A stretch of DNA of 64,000 nucleotides from Nakamurella alba (lineage in GTDB: Bacteria > Actinomycetota > Actinomycetes > Mycobacteriales > Nakamurellaceae). Location of the stretch: positions 62,001 through 126,000 of the forward strand of contig NZ_WLYK01000012.1 in the NCBI RefSeq assembly GCF_009707545.1, written 5' to 3'. The notes under the pieces were generated by a model that worked only from the letters and a program-made list of their open reading frames with translations, was not told where the DNA came from and did not search any database. How positions within the stretch are numbered: the first letter of the stretch is position 1; every line of letters starts with the position of its first letter. The translations under genes were made by a program, and so were the position numbers. Below, piece by piece: positions 48,272 to 56,642 of the stretch.

Positions 48272-49272
48272 CGCCCAGCGAGCGCACCGAGCTCACCCCG
48301 GACGCCTACCGGATGCTCTTCGAGGCCGTCCCGATGCCGGTCGTGCTGCACGACGGCAACGGCCGGCTGACCCACGCCAACGAGTCGTTCGCCCAGCTGG
48401 TCGGCCGGGGCCGGGACGAGCTCGAGCAACTGGCCGCCGCCGACCTGATTCACCCCGATGACCTGGCCGCCCGGGAGCTGCTGGCCCGCCGGCTGCACGA
48501 CGGCGAGGTCGAGCGGGCGCAGGTGGTCCGCCGACTGCTGCACGCCGACGGCCGGGTGATCACCGCCCAGGTGACGAAGGCCGCGGTGACCATCGCCGGC
48601 GAGCGCTTCATCGCGGTCTTCGTCGAGGACACCGGCGAGGCCGTCGAGGAGATCGCCCGGCTCCGGTTCGCCGCCGAGCACGACCCGCTGACCGGCCTGC
48701 TCAACCGCGCCGGGATGACCCGCCAGCTGGTGGAGGCGCACGCCGAGGGCCGCACCTTCGAGGTGGCGATGATCGACGTGGACGGCCTCAAGCCGATCAA
48801 CGACACGCACGGTCACCCGGTCGGCGACCGGCTGCTGCGCCAGGTGGCCCGGCTGCTCGAGTCGACCACCCCCGAGGGGTCCGCCGTCGCCCGGTGGTCC
48901 GGTGACGAGTTCGTGGTGGCCGCACTGGAGGAGCCGCCCGGTACCCCGTCGCGGCTGCTGCGCCTGGTCAGCACCGGCCTGCAGACCGACATCGACCTGG
49001 GCATCGGCATGCCGCACCCGCTGAGCGTCTCGGTCGGGGTGTCCCGGTGCGGTCCCGACCGCGGGCCGGACCAGGCGCTGGCCGATGCCGACCAGGCGAT
49101 GTACGGGGTCAAGCACAACCGGCCGGGAGCCCGGCCGTCCCTGCTGCCGCCGGCCCGCTCCCCGCTGGCCATCGACCGGCTCGGCCTGCTCACCACCCGG
49201 CAGGCGCCGCGGGAGCGATCCTCCGGCGACCACATCCCGGACCAGGGCGGCTCCCCGGCCGCCGACAACTAG
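48268..49272 (+). CDS. PAS-GGDEF diguanylate cyclase-like protein
   Basis: 334 residues, ATG 48268. PAS domain at about 10-125 (RMLFEAVPMPVVLHDGNGRL, DLIHPDDLAARELL). GGDEF domain from about 138 (AAEHDPLTGLLNR) with the signature S211-G-D-E-F215 in place of GGDEF, then LADADQAMYGVKHNRPG. SGDEF variants are often active; an RxxD inhibitory site is not obvious. It presumably makes cyclic di-GMP in response to a cytosolic signal. There is no membrane segment. The last 40 residues are disordered. Coupled to the hydrolase upstream. Confidence 0.92.
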   Translation: MTPSERTELTPDAYRMLFEAVPMPVVLHDGNGRLTHANESFAQLVGRGRDELEQLAAADLIHPDDLAARELLARRLHDGEVERAQVVRRLLHADGRVITAQVTKAAVTIAGERFIAVFVEDTGEAVEEIARLRFAAEHDPLTGLLNRAGMTRQLVEAHAEGRTFEVAMIDVDGLKPINDTHGHPVGDRLLRQVARLLESTTPEGSAVARWSGDEFVVAALEEPPGTPSRLLRLVSTGLQTDIDLGIGMPHPLSVSVGVSRCGPDRGPDQALADADQAMYGVKHNRPGARPSLLPPARSPLAIDRLGLLTTRQAPRERSSGDHIPDQGGSPAADN

Positions 49273-49355
49273 GGCAGCCAGGGCAACGAGGGCGGACGCC
49301 CTCGGCGAAAAGCGTTGTCCCGATGTCGGTGGGGCGACGTAGGGTCGGCTCCGCC

Positions 49356-51158
49356 ATGACCGACCTGAAGGATCCACCGCAGTTGCGCACCACCGACGAC
49401 ACCGCCCCCGTCCGCATCTCCACCTTCGGCACGCTGAAACGGCTGCTGCCGTTCGCCCGCCCGGCGATCCCGGCCCTGCTCGCCTCCGGCGTCACCGCCG
49501 GCATCGCCACCCTGGCCGGGCTGGCCTTCCCGCTGGTCATCCAGTGGATCATCGACGGGCCGCTGACCGACGGGAACGCCTCCGGACTGTGGCTGCCCGG
49601 CGCGGTGCTGGTGCTGCTCGGCGTCGTCGAGGCCGCGCTGTTCTGGGTCCGCCGGATGCTGGCCGCGCGCCCGACGATGCGGGTCGAGGCCGACATGCGC
49701 AGCGCCCTCTACGACAAGCTGCAGCGGCTGCCGGTGTCCTTCCACGACCGGTTCCCGGCCGGCCAGCTGCTCTCCCGGGCGGTGTCGGACCTGGCCACCA
49801 TCCGCCGGTTCCTGGCTTTCGGTGCCGTGTTCCTCGTGGTCAACGTGCTGACCTTCGTCATCGGTGTGGCCGTCCTGCTGGTGCTGTCCTGGCAGCTCGG
49901 GCTGATCATCGCCGCACTGGCGCTGCCGCTGGTCGTGCTGTGCCTGCTCTACGAGACGAAGTACCAGGTGCTGGCCCGCCGCTCGCAGGACCAGGTCGGC
50001 GACCTCGCCACCACCGTCGAGGAATCGGTGCTCGGCATCCGGATCCTCAAGGCCTTCGGCCGCAGCGCGCACCTGGGCCGGGAGTTCCGCCGCGAGGCCA
50101 TCGCCCTGCGCACCACCGAGATCCGCAAGGCCAAGGCGGTGTCGGTGCTGTGGAGCACGGTGATCGCGCTGCCGGAGATCGCCCTCGGACTCATCCTGTT
50201 CCTCGGCATCCGGCAGATCGCCGACGGGACGATGACCGCCGGCACCCTGGTCGCCTTCTTCGGCACCGCGATGGGCCTGCGCTGGCCGATCGACTCGATC
50301 GGCTGGTTGCTGGCGATCGCCAACGAGTCGGCGACGGCCACCCACCGCTACTTCGAGGTGCTGGACGAGCCGGAGCCGATCACCGACCCGGCGCATCCGG
50401 TGGTGCCGGGTACCTCGCGCGGATCCCTGCACCTGCGGGGTGTCGGGTTCGGGTTCACCGACGCCGAGGCGACCGGGAAACTGCTGCACGGGCTGGATCT
50501 CGAACTCGCACCGGGTGAGACCGTGGCGCTGGTCGGCGCCACCGGGTCGGGCAAGACCGTGCTGACCTCGCTGGTGAACCGGCTGCACGACGTCACCGAG
50601 GGCGCGGTGCTGCTGGACGGCGTGGACATCCGCGACATGGAGCTGGCCGAGGTGCGTCGCCGGGTCGCGGTCGCCTTCGAGGAGCCGGTGCTCTTCTCCG
50701 CGTCCGTCCGGGAGAACGTGCTGCTGGGCCGGCCGGAAGCCACCGACGACGAGCTGGCGGAGGCCCTGCGGGTGGCCCGTGCCGAGTTCGTGCACGACCT
50801 GCCCTGGGGCCTGGACACCCGGATCGGCGAGCAGGGTCTGTCGCTGTCCGGCGGTCAGCGGCAGCGACTCGCGTTGGCCCGTGCGGTGGTCGGCCGGCCG
50901 GAGGTACTGGTGCTCGACGACCCGTTGTCGGCGTTGGACATCCACACCGAGGCCCAGGTCGAGGCGGCCCTGCGGTCGGTGCTCGGCAGCACCACCGCGC
51001 TGGTGGTGGCGCACCGGGCGTCGACGGTGCTGCTGGCGGACCGGGTGGCGCTGCTGGCCGGTGGCCGGATCGCGGCCACCGGCACCCACAGCGAACTGAT
51101 GGCGCGGGTTCCGGCCTACCGGGACCTGCTGGCGAGCCGCGAGGAGGTCGGGGCATGA
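49356..51158 (+). CDS. ABC exporter half-transporter, subunit with degenerate Walker B
   Basis: 600 residues, ATG 49356. Six-helix type IV exporter domain (about 30-330) and nucleotide-binding domain: Walker A GATGSGKT with K400, signature LSLSGGQRQR, Walker B VLVLDDP where D522 replaces the catalytic Glu, H-loop VVAHRAST. With the next gene (4-base overlap) it forms a heterodimeric exporter of the TM287/288 or BmrCD type, in which one ATP site is degenerate. Efflux of a lipid or drug is likely; substrate unknown. Confidence 0.94.
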   Translation: MTDLKDPPQLRTTDDTAPVRISTFGTLKRLLPFARPAIPALLASGVTAGIATLAGLAFPLVIQWIIDGPLTDGNASGLWLPGAVLVLLGVVEAALFWVRRMLAARPTMRVEADMRSALYDKLQRLPVSFHDRFPAGQLLSRAVSDLATIRRFLAFGAVFLVVNVLTFVIGVAVLLVLSWQLGLIIAALALPLVVLCLLYETKYQVLARRSQDQVGDLATTVEESVLGIRILKAFGRSAHLGREFRREAIALRTTEIRKAKAVSVLWSTVIALPEIALGLILFLGIRQIADGTMTAGTLVAFFGTAMGLRWPIDSIGWLLAIANESATATHRYFEVLDEPEPITDPAHPVVPGTSRGSLHLRGVGFGFTDAEATGKLLHGLDLELAPGETVALVGATGSGKTVLTSLVNRLHDVTEGAVLLDGVDIRDMELAEVRRRVAVAFEEPVLFSASVRENVLLGRPEATDDELAEALRVARAEFVHDLPWGLDTRIGEQGLSLSGGQRQRLALARAVVGRPEVLVLDDPLSALDIHTEAQVEAALRSVLGSTTALVVAHRASTVLLADRVALLAGGRIAATGTHSELMARVPAYRDLLASREEVGA

Positions 51159-52990
51159 GTGACACCACACCGGTGAGCACCGACCAGGACTGGCGCGGGG
51201 TGGCGCTGGAGGACGCCGACACCGTGTCGGCCGAGGCCGGTGTGAAGCTGCAGGCGCGTTCGCGTCGGCTGCTCGGATCGCTGCTGCGGCCGCACCGCCG
51301 GTGGGCCGTGCTGGCCGCCGTCGTGATGATCGTCAGCGAGGCGGCCTTCCTGGCCGGACCGCTGATCGTGGCGTACGCGATCGACACCGCCGCACCCGCG
51401 CTCATCGCCGGCGACGGCACCCCGTTGACCGTCGCCACCCTCGGCTACCTGGCTGCGGGCCTGGTCAACGCGGGCGCCAAGGCGCTGTTCGTCAGGCTGT
51501 CGGCGAAGGTGACCCAGGCGATCCTGCTCGACCTGCGCGGCCGGGTGTTCGACCACAGCCAGGAACTCAGCCTCAGCTTCCACGAGCAGTACACATCCGG
51601 CCGGGTGATCTCCCGGATGACCAGCGACCTGGACACCCTCTCGGACCTGTCCCAGGAGGGCCTGGACGGGCTAATCTCCGGCATCCTGTCGGTCACCGCG
51701 GTGACCGTGACGCTGATCGTGCTCGACCCGTGGCTGGGCATCGTGGCCCTGTTGGCGTTCCTGCCGATCTGGCTGCTCACCCGGGTCTTCCAGGCCCGGT
51801 CCCGGGCCATCTACCGCCGGACCCGGACGGCGATCGCAGCACTGATCGTGCAGTTCACCGAGACGATGAACGGCCTGCGGGCGGTGCTGGCCTTCCGTCG
51901 GGAACCGCGCAACCGCACCATCTTCCGGGAGTTCAACGAGGAGAACGCGCAGTCCAACGGGGACGGTCTGATCGCGCTGGCCCACTACGTGCCGGCGGTC
52001 CGGCTGGTCGGCAACCTGGCGCTGGCCGTGGTCATGGTGATGGGTTCGTTCCGGGTGCTCGACGGCGCGATGGAACTGGGTGTGCTGGCGGCGTTCCTGC
52101 TCTACGTGCGGCGGATGTACGACCCGCTGGACGAGCTGGCCATGTTCTACAACGGGTACCAGTCCGCGGTCGCGGCGCTGGAGAAGATCTCCGGCCTGCT
52201 GGAGGAGGTGCCGGCCGTCCCCGAGCCGGCCCGCCCCACGCCGATCGGCGCGATCGCCGGCGACGTCCGGTTCGAGCGGGTCGAGTTCGCCTACCACCCG
52301 GGCGCACCGGTGCTGCCCCGGATCGACCTGCGGGTGCCGGCCGGGCAGACCGTCGCGCTGGTGGGTGCCACCGGTGCGGGGAAGTCGACGCTGGCCAAGC
52401 TGCTGGCCCGGTTCTACGACCCGACCGCCGGCCGGGTGCTGCTCGACGGCGTCGACGTCGCCGGACTGTCCACCGCGGATCTGCGGCGGGGCGTGGTCAC
52501 GGTGACCCAGGAGTCGTTCCTGTTCTCCGGGTCGGTGGCGGACAACATCGCGCTCGGCCGGCCCGACGCGACACGCGCGCAGATCGAGCAGGCGGCCGAC
52601 GAGATCGGTGCCGGCGGCTTCATCCGGGCCCTGCCTGACGGGTTCGACACCGACGTCCGCAAGCGCGGCGGCCGGCTCTCCGCGGGGCAGCGGCAGCTGG
52701 TGGCGTTCGCCCGGGCGTTCCTCGCCGATCCCGCGGTGCTGATCCTCGACGAGGCGACCGCCTCGCTGGACATCCCGTCCGAGCGGGCCGTCCAGGCGGC
52801 GCTGACCACCGTGCTGCACGGCCGGACGGCGCTGATCATCGCCCACCGGCTGTCCACCGTGGCGATCGCCGACCGGGTGCTGGTGATGGAGGGCGGGCGC
52901 ATCGTCGAGGACGGTGCACCGCACGACCTCATCGGCGACGGCGGTGCCTTCTCCGAACTGCACCGGGCCTGGCGGGAGTCGCTCGTCTGA
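51155..52990 (+). CDS. ABC exporter half-transporter, subunit with catalytic Walker B
   Basis: 611 residues, ATG 51155 inside the previous stop (ATGA). Exporter-type membrane domain (LLRPHRRWAVLAAVVMIVSE, SFHEQYTSGRVISRMTSDLD) and ABC domain: Walker A GATGAGKS with K410, signature RLSAGQRQL, where the second Gly of LSGGQ is Ala, Walker B LILDEATASLD with catalytic E533, H-loop IIAHRLST. Its intact Walker B pairs with the partner's intact LSGGQ to make the hydrolytic site; its LSAGQ pairs with the partner's degenerate Walker B. Confidence 0.94.
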   Translation: MSDTTPVSTDQDWRGVALEDADTVSAEAGVKLQARSRRLLGSLLRPHRRWAVLAAVVMIVSEAAFLAGPLIVAYAIDTAAPALIAGDGTPLTVATLGYLAAGLVNAGAKALFVRLSAKVTQAILLDLRGRVFDHSQELSLSFHEQYTSGRVISRMTSDLDTLSDLSQEGLDGLISGILSVTAVTVTLIVLDPWLGIVALLAFLPIWLLTRVFQARSRAIYRRTRTAIAALIVQFTETMNGLRAVLAFRREPRNRTIFREFNEENAQSNGDGLIALAHYVPAVRLVGNLALAVVMVMGSFRVLDGAMELGVLAAFLLYVRRMYDPLDELAMFYNGYQSAVAALEKISGLLEEVPAVPEPARPTPIGAIAGDVRFERVEFAYHPGAPVLPRIDLRVPAGQTVALVGATGAGKSTLAKLLARFYDPTAGRVLLDGVDVAGLSTADLRRGVVTVTQESFLFSGSVADNIALGRPDATRAQIEQAADEIGAGGFIRALPDGFDTDVRKRGGRLSAGQRQLVAFARAFLADPAVLILDEATASLDIPSERAVQAALTTVLHGRTALIIAHRLSTVAIADRVLVMEGGRIVEDGAPHDLIGDGGAFSELHRAWRESLV

Positions 52991-53038
52991 CCTGGTGCTG
53001 ACCTGGTGCAGGGGCGGTGACGGTCGTACCGTGAGGCG

Positions 53039-53917
53039 ATGATCCGCCGGCTGCTGGGCGTCGCCCTGGTGGGAGCGGTGCTGCTCGGCGGCGCCGCCGT
53101 CGCCCGGCTGCACTGGAGCGGCCTGGCCGGCATCGCGAGGACGCTCTCCGCCGAGCGGCCGGTGGCGGGCGACTGCATCCGGACCGCCGGCGAATTCGCC
53201 GAGATCGTCGCCTGTACCAGCGCGCACTCCGCGGAGGTGGTGCTGGTGCTGGACCGGGCGGACGCCGCCCGGCAGCGCCAGGCCGGCACCCTGGGCACCC
53301 TCTGCCAGCAGGCCGCCGACGGCTACACCGGCGGCCTGCGGGTGACGGCCGCGCCGGACGTCGTCGGCTGGCAGCAACCGGTGGTGCTGCTGCAGGTGGC
53401 GAGCACCCCACGGATCCGGCCGCCGGCCACCGGCCCCGATTGGCGGGCCTGCATCCTCGAACCGGTGGACACGCCGTCCGGCGGCTACCGCGGCGACCTG
53501 CGGTCGATGACCACCCGGGTGCCGGCCGAACTCGCGACCTGCGCGCGACAGGTCAGCAACCAGTACGGCGATCTCGCCGTGTCCTGCGACCGCCCGCACC
53601 AGAGCCAGACCTTCGCCCAGCAGATCGCCTGGGTGCCGGCCGACGACCGGCGGGCCGCGCTGCACGACCCGGACATGCTGGCGAGCTGCCGGGCGATCGT
53701 CGCCACCGCGATGGACACCGACGACCCGACGGCCGGCGGGAAGCTGGTGGTGGAGCTGGCCCGCACGCGCGGCACCACCGCGGTCACCCCGACCGCGGAC
53801 CAGGATCCGGGTTCGCTGGGGATCCCCTTGGACTGCCGGGTGCGGGTGATCGGCACGGCGACCCTGGACGGATCGCTCACCGGGCTGGGTAACAACCCGC
53901 TGCCGCTGCAGCAGTAG
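53039..53917 (+). CDS. Septum-formation-family exported protein
   Basis: 292 residues, ATG 53039. N-terminal signal anchor RRLLGVALVGAVLLGGAAVA. The outside region has two similar halves, each with the Cys/His pattern of the Septum_form family: GDCIRTAGEF...IVACTSAHSAEV, and later ATCARQVSNQYGDLAVSCDRPHQSQTF. Conserved Cys pairs probably form disulfides outside the membrane. The family name comes from actinobacterial division-associated proteins; the role of this member is unproven. Follows the ABC exporter by 48 bases on the same strand. Confidence 0.78.
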   Translation: MIRRLLGVALVGAVLLGGAAVARLHWSGLAGIARTLSAERPVAGDCIRTAGEFAEIVACTSAHSAEVVLVLDRADAARQRQAGTLGTLCQQAADGYTGGLRVTAAPDVVGWQQPVVLLQVASTPRIRPPATGPDWRACILEPVDTPSGGYRGDLRSMTTRVPAELATCARQVSNQYGDLAVSCDRPHQSQTFAQQIAWVPADDRRAALHDPDMLASCRAIVATAMDTDDPTAGGKLVVELARTRGTTAVTPTADQDPGSLGIPLDCRVRVIGTATLDGSLTGLGNNPLPLQQ

Positions 53918-53931
53918 GTGTCAGGCAGGTC

Positions 53932-53985
53932 GATCAGGCAGTTCGGGATCAGGCAGTTCGGGATCAGGCAGTTCGGGATCAGGCA
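53932..53985. repeat. Tandem 15-bp repeats spanning the DUF2537 stop codon
   Basis: GATCAGGCAGTTCGG repeats exactly three times (53932-53946, 53947-53961, 53962-53976), followed by a partial copy at 53977-53985. Read on the minus strand each unit contains the gene's ending GCCTGA, so the stop-codon region itself has been multiplied. Confidence 0.9.
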
Positions 53986-54431
53986 AGGAAGATCAGGGCG
54001 GCGAACCAGCCGACCACGATGCCGAGGGCGACCCCGCCGGCGACCCATCGCAGTACCGGCAGCGTGCGGGTCAGCCAGACTGCCGGGGCCAGGCCACCGG
54101 CCACCACGAGGTTGATCAGCACCGCCATCAGCGGGACGTCCGCCAGCCCCGAGGACAGCACGAAGATCGCCACCCCGACGAGCAGGGCCGAGAAGAGCAG
54201 CAGTGCCACGCCGGGCGCCCACGGCGTGGGCTCGCCGGAGGAACGGATCTCCCGGACCCACCGCCAGTCCTCCGGATCGGCCCGGGGCCGGCGCTCCGGC
54301 GGGCCGGGGATGCCGTCCTGCTCGGTCCCGACCGAGTCCGGCTCGGTCCCGACCGTGGCCCGCTCTGCGGCGACCGCGTCCTGCTCCGGGGCGACCGCGT
54401 CCTGTGCCTGGTCGGCGGGTCCGGCTGTCAT
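53979..54431 (-). CDS. DUF2537 membrane protein
   Basis: 150 residues, ATG 54431 overlapping the SpoU stop by 4 bases. The N-terminal 65 residues are acidic and rich in Ala/Glu/Thr (TVGTEPDSVGTEQDG). Then PTPWAPGVALLLFSALLVGV, VPLMAVLINLVVAGGLAPAV and VLRWVAGGVALGIVVGWFAA form three to four membrane segments. This matches DUF2537, found next to the SpoU methyltransferase and sepH in Mycobacterium (the Rv0880-Rv0884c neighbourhood). Function unknown. The gene ends in tandem 15-bp repeats. Confidence 0.85.
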   Translation of the reverse strand: MTAGPADQAQDAVAPEQDAVAAERATVGTEPDSVGTEQDGIPGPPERRPRADPEDWRWVREIRSSGEPTPWAPGVALLLFSALLVGVAIFVLSSGLADVPLMAVLINLVVAGGLAPAVWLTRTLPVLRWVAGGVALGIVVGWFAALIFLA

Positions 54432-55267
54432 GCCCGCGATTCTGGCACGACCGGTCCGTCGGCCCCGGCCGCCAGCGCCGCGAAGACGATGGCACCGGCC
54501 GTGGCGATGTTGAGCGAGTCCACCCCGCGGGCCATCGGGATACGGACCCACCGGTCGGCGGCCCGCAGCGCCTCGTCCGTGAGCCCCGGCCCCTCCGAGC
54601 CCAGCAGGACGGCCGCCCGCAGCCCGCCGAGCCCGGCATCGGCGAGCGGGACGGCCTCGGGGCGCGGGGTGGTCGCGACCACGGTGAAGCCGGCCGTGCG
54701 CAGCTCCCCCAGCAGGTCGCCCACCGGTCGGTCGTCCACGGCGAACGGCACGTGCAGCACGGTGCCCATCGAGACCCGGACGCTGCGCCGGTACAGCGGG
54801 TCGGCGCAGCCCGGCCCGAGCAGCACGGCGTCGATCCCCAGCGCCGCGGCGTTCCGGAAGACCGCCCCGATGTTCTCGTGGTCCCCGACCCCTTCGAGAA
54901 CGGCGAGAGTTGTTGCAGTGGAGATCATCCCGGAGACAGGCGGGAACGCGACCCGGTCCGCGGCGGCCAGCACCCCGCGGTTGAGGTGGAACCCGACGAT
55001 CTGCGCCATCACCTCGGCGGTGGCCACGAAGAAGGGTGCCTCCAGGTGCGCCAGGTCGGCGGCCAGCTCGTCGTACCGGCGGTCGACACCGAGCAGCCCG
55101 CGCACCGGGTAGGTGGAGTCGAGCAGCCGGCGCACCACCACGGTGCCCTCGGCGAGCACGAGTCCACGCCCGCCGGGCCGGTCCGGCCGGCGGTCGGCCC
55201 GCTTCAGATCGCGGAAGTCACCGACCCGTGGATCGTCCGGATCGGTGATCTCGACACGCGGGGACAC
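54428..55267 (-). CDS. SpoU/TrmH-family RNA 2'-O-methyltransferase
   Basis: 279 residues, GTG 55267, one base after the MarR stop. The N-terminal substrate-binding part (RGLVLAEGTVVVRRLL) precedes the SPOUT knot with the three family motifs: EGVGDHENIGAVFRNAAALG, LLGSEGPGL, and IPMARGVDSLNIATAGAIV. It methylates a ribose in rRNA or tRNA using S-adenosylmethionine; the target base is not evident. Orthologous by context to the methyltransferase between the MarR and DUF2537 genes of Mycobacterium. Confidence 0.94.
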   Translation of the reverse strand: MSPRVEITDPDDPRVGDFRDLKRADRRPDRPGGRGLVLAEGTVVVRRLLDSTYPVRGLLGVDRRYDELAADLAHLEAPFFVATAEVMAQIVGFHLNRGVLAAADRVAFPPVSGMISTATTLAVLEGVGDHENIGAVFRNAAALGIDAVLLGPGCADPLYRRSVRVSMGTVLHVPFAVDDRPVGDLLGELRTAGFTVVATTPRPEAVPLADAGLGGLRAAVLLGSEGPGLTDEALRAADRWVRIPMARGVDSLNIATAGAIVFAALAAGADGPVVPESRA

Positions 55268-55268
55268 C

Positions 55269-55691
55269 TCAGCGCAGCGCGAGTTCGTTCATGATCGTCG
55301 CCGCCCGCTTCAGCACCTCGCGGTCGCGGGCGGACAGCGTCACCAGCTGCTCGGCGAGCCACTCCTGCCGCAGCCGGACGTACTCCTCCATCCGCGAGGC
55401 CCCCTGCTCGGTGATCTCCACCAGCACCTGGCGGCCGTCGGCGGGGTTCGCCTTCCGGAACACCATGCCGGCCGCCTCCAGCCCGTCCACCACCCGGGTG
55501 ATGCTCGGCGGACGCACCTGCTCGCGGGCCGCCAGGTCCCCGGCCGTCAGCGGTCCCTCCCGCCACACGATGGCCAGCGCCGACAACTGCGTCAGCGTCA
55601 TCTCGGACTCCGGCTGCTGCTGGCGGAGTCGGCGGGTGAGACGGTGGATGGACAGCCGCAGCTCGTTGGCCAGGGGCGCGATGTCGGGCAT
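55269..55691 (-). CDS. MarR-family transcriptional regulator
   Basis: 140 residues from ATG 55691; a GTG at 55727 would add twelve. Winged helix-turn-helix: TLTQLSALAIVWREGPLTAG, VRPPSITRVVDGLEAAGMV and the wing NPADGRQVLVEIT. No ribosome site precedes the start, so the message may be leaderless. First gene of a tight run with the methyltransferase and DUF2537, in the order known from Mycobacterium. Ligand unknown. Confidence 0.92.
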   Translation of the reverse strand: MPDIAPLANELRLSIHRLTRRLRQQQPESEMTLTQLSALAIVWREGPLTAGDLAAREQVRPPSITRVVDGLEAAGMVFRKANPADGRQVLVEITEQGASRMEEYVRLRQEWLAEQLVTLSARDREVLKRAATIMNELALR

Positions 55692-55782
55692 ACCCGAGGC
55701 TAAGCCATCTTTCGCCCGGGCAACCACCGCGGGACCCCTGCCTGCACCACAAGCTGCGTCACAGGCTGCGTCACACCTGCCT

Positions 55783-56319
55783 TCACAGCCTGTGGATCTG
55801 GCAGACGCGGGGCCAGGCCGCCAGACCGTGGGCGGCCTCGCCGGCCACGATCGCCGTCAGCTCCGGTCCGCGCGCGTCGTCGGGCAGGTCGACGAATCCG
55901 CGGGCGCGGTAGTAGGGCGCGTTCCACGGCACGTCCCGGAAGGTGGTCAGGGTGAGGGTGTGCAGGTCGCGGGCGAGTGCCCACCGCGCGGCGTGGTCCA
56001 GCAGAGCCGTGCCGAGCCCGCGGCGGCCGACGGCCGGATCCACGCTCAACTGGGCGACGTGGGCGGCGCCGTCGACGATCTCTAGGGTCAGGTAGCCGAC
56101 CGGCCGGTCGCCGCCGATCGTGGCGACCGCCAGCCGTCCGTCGGCCAGGAACGGCCGCAGCGCGGACGGCGTGGGCGAGGGGTCGTCGGCGATCGCGTCC
56201 ATGCCGACAGTCCGGAACAGCTCGCCGGCGGCGTCCTCGATCCGGCCGAGCGCGGGCAGGTCGTTCTCCCGGCCGTCGCGGATCCGCGTCCCTGGCACCC
56301 GCGGGCCGACCGTGCTCAT
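55783..56319 (-). CDS. GNAT-family N-acetyltransferase
   Basis: 178 residues, ATG 56319. Begins with the strand/helix TRIRDGRENDLPALGRIEDA. The acetyl-CoA motif A is VAQLSVDPAVGRRGLGTALL (V-x4-R-x-x-G-x-G/A), followed by LTLTTFRDVPWNAPYYRARGF. Acetylates an amine on an unknown small molecule or protein. Divergent from the DUF2530 gene with only 32 bases between starts, and 91 bases upstream of marR on the same strand. Confidence 0.92.
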   Translation of the reverse strand: MSTVGPRVPGTRIRDGRENDLPALGRIEDAAGELFRTVGMDAIADDPSPTPSALRPFLADGRLAVATIGGDRPVGYLTLEIVDGAAHVAQLSVDPAVGRRGLGTALLDHAARWALARDLHTLTLTTFRDVPWNAPYYRARGFVDLPDDARGPELTAIVAGEAAHGLAAWPRVCQIHRL

Positions 56320-56351
56320 GTCGACCGACGGTAGTGGCCTACCCTGGGGGC

Positions 56352-56642
56352 GTGTCCGAGCACCCCGCCGCCCCGGCCGGTCCCCCGCCGTTGCCGCCGG
56401 TCAAGGCCAACCTCGCGCACATCGTGGTGCCGCTGACCGGTCTGTGGTTCGTGCTCTCGGTAGTGCTCTTCTTCGTCCGCGACGAACTGCGCGCCCACGA
56501 TGCGATGATCTGGTTCTGGACCTGCCTGGCCGGTTGGGTGCTCGGGGTCATCGGGCTGTCCATTTACGCCTGGCAGCGGCAGGCGGCCCGACGGGGCACC
56601 CGCTCGGCCAACGCGATGGCGTTGGAGGAGAAGATCCGCTAG
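56352..56642 (+). CDS. DUF2530 small membrane protein
   Basis: 96 residues from GTG 56352. Pro-rich start (PAAPAGPPPLPPVKANLAHI) followed by two membrane helices, VVPLTGLWFVLSVVLFFV and IWFWTCLAGWVLGVIGLSIY, and a basic C-terminus. This is the DUF2530 pattern, found near the same genes in Mycobacterium. Function unknown. Its TAG stop shares the palindrome CTAG with the stop of the convergent sacsin-like gene. Confidence 0.82.
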   Translation: MSEHPAAPAGPPPLPPVKANLAHIVVPLTGLWFVLSVVLFFVRDELRAHDAMIWFWTCLAGWVLGVIGLSIYAWQRQAARRGTRSANAMALEEKIR

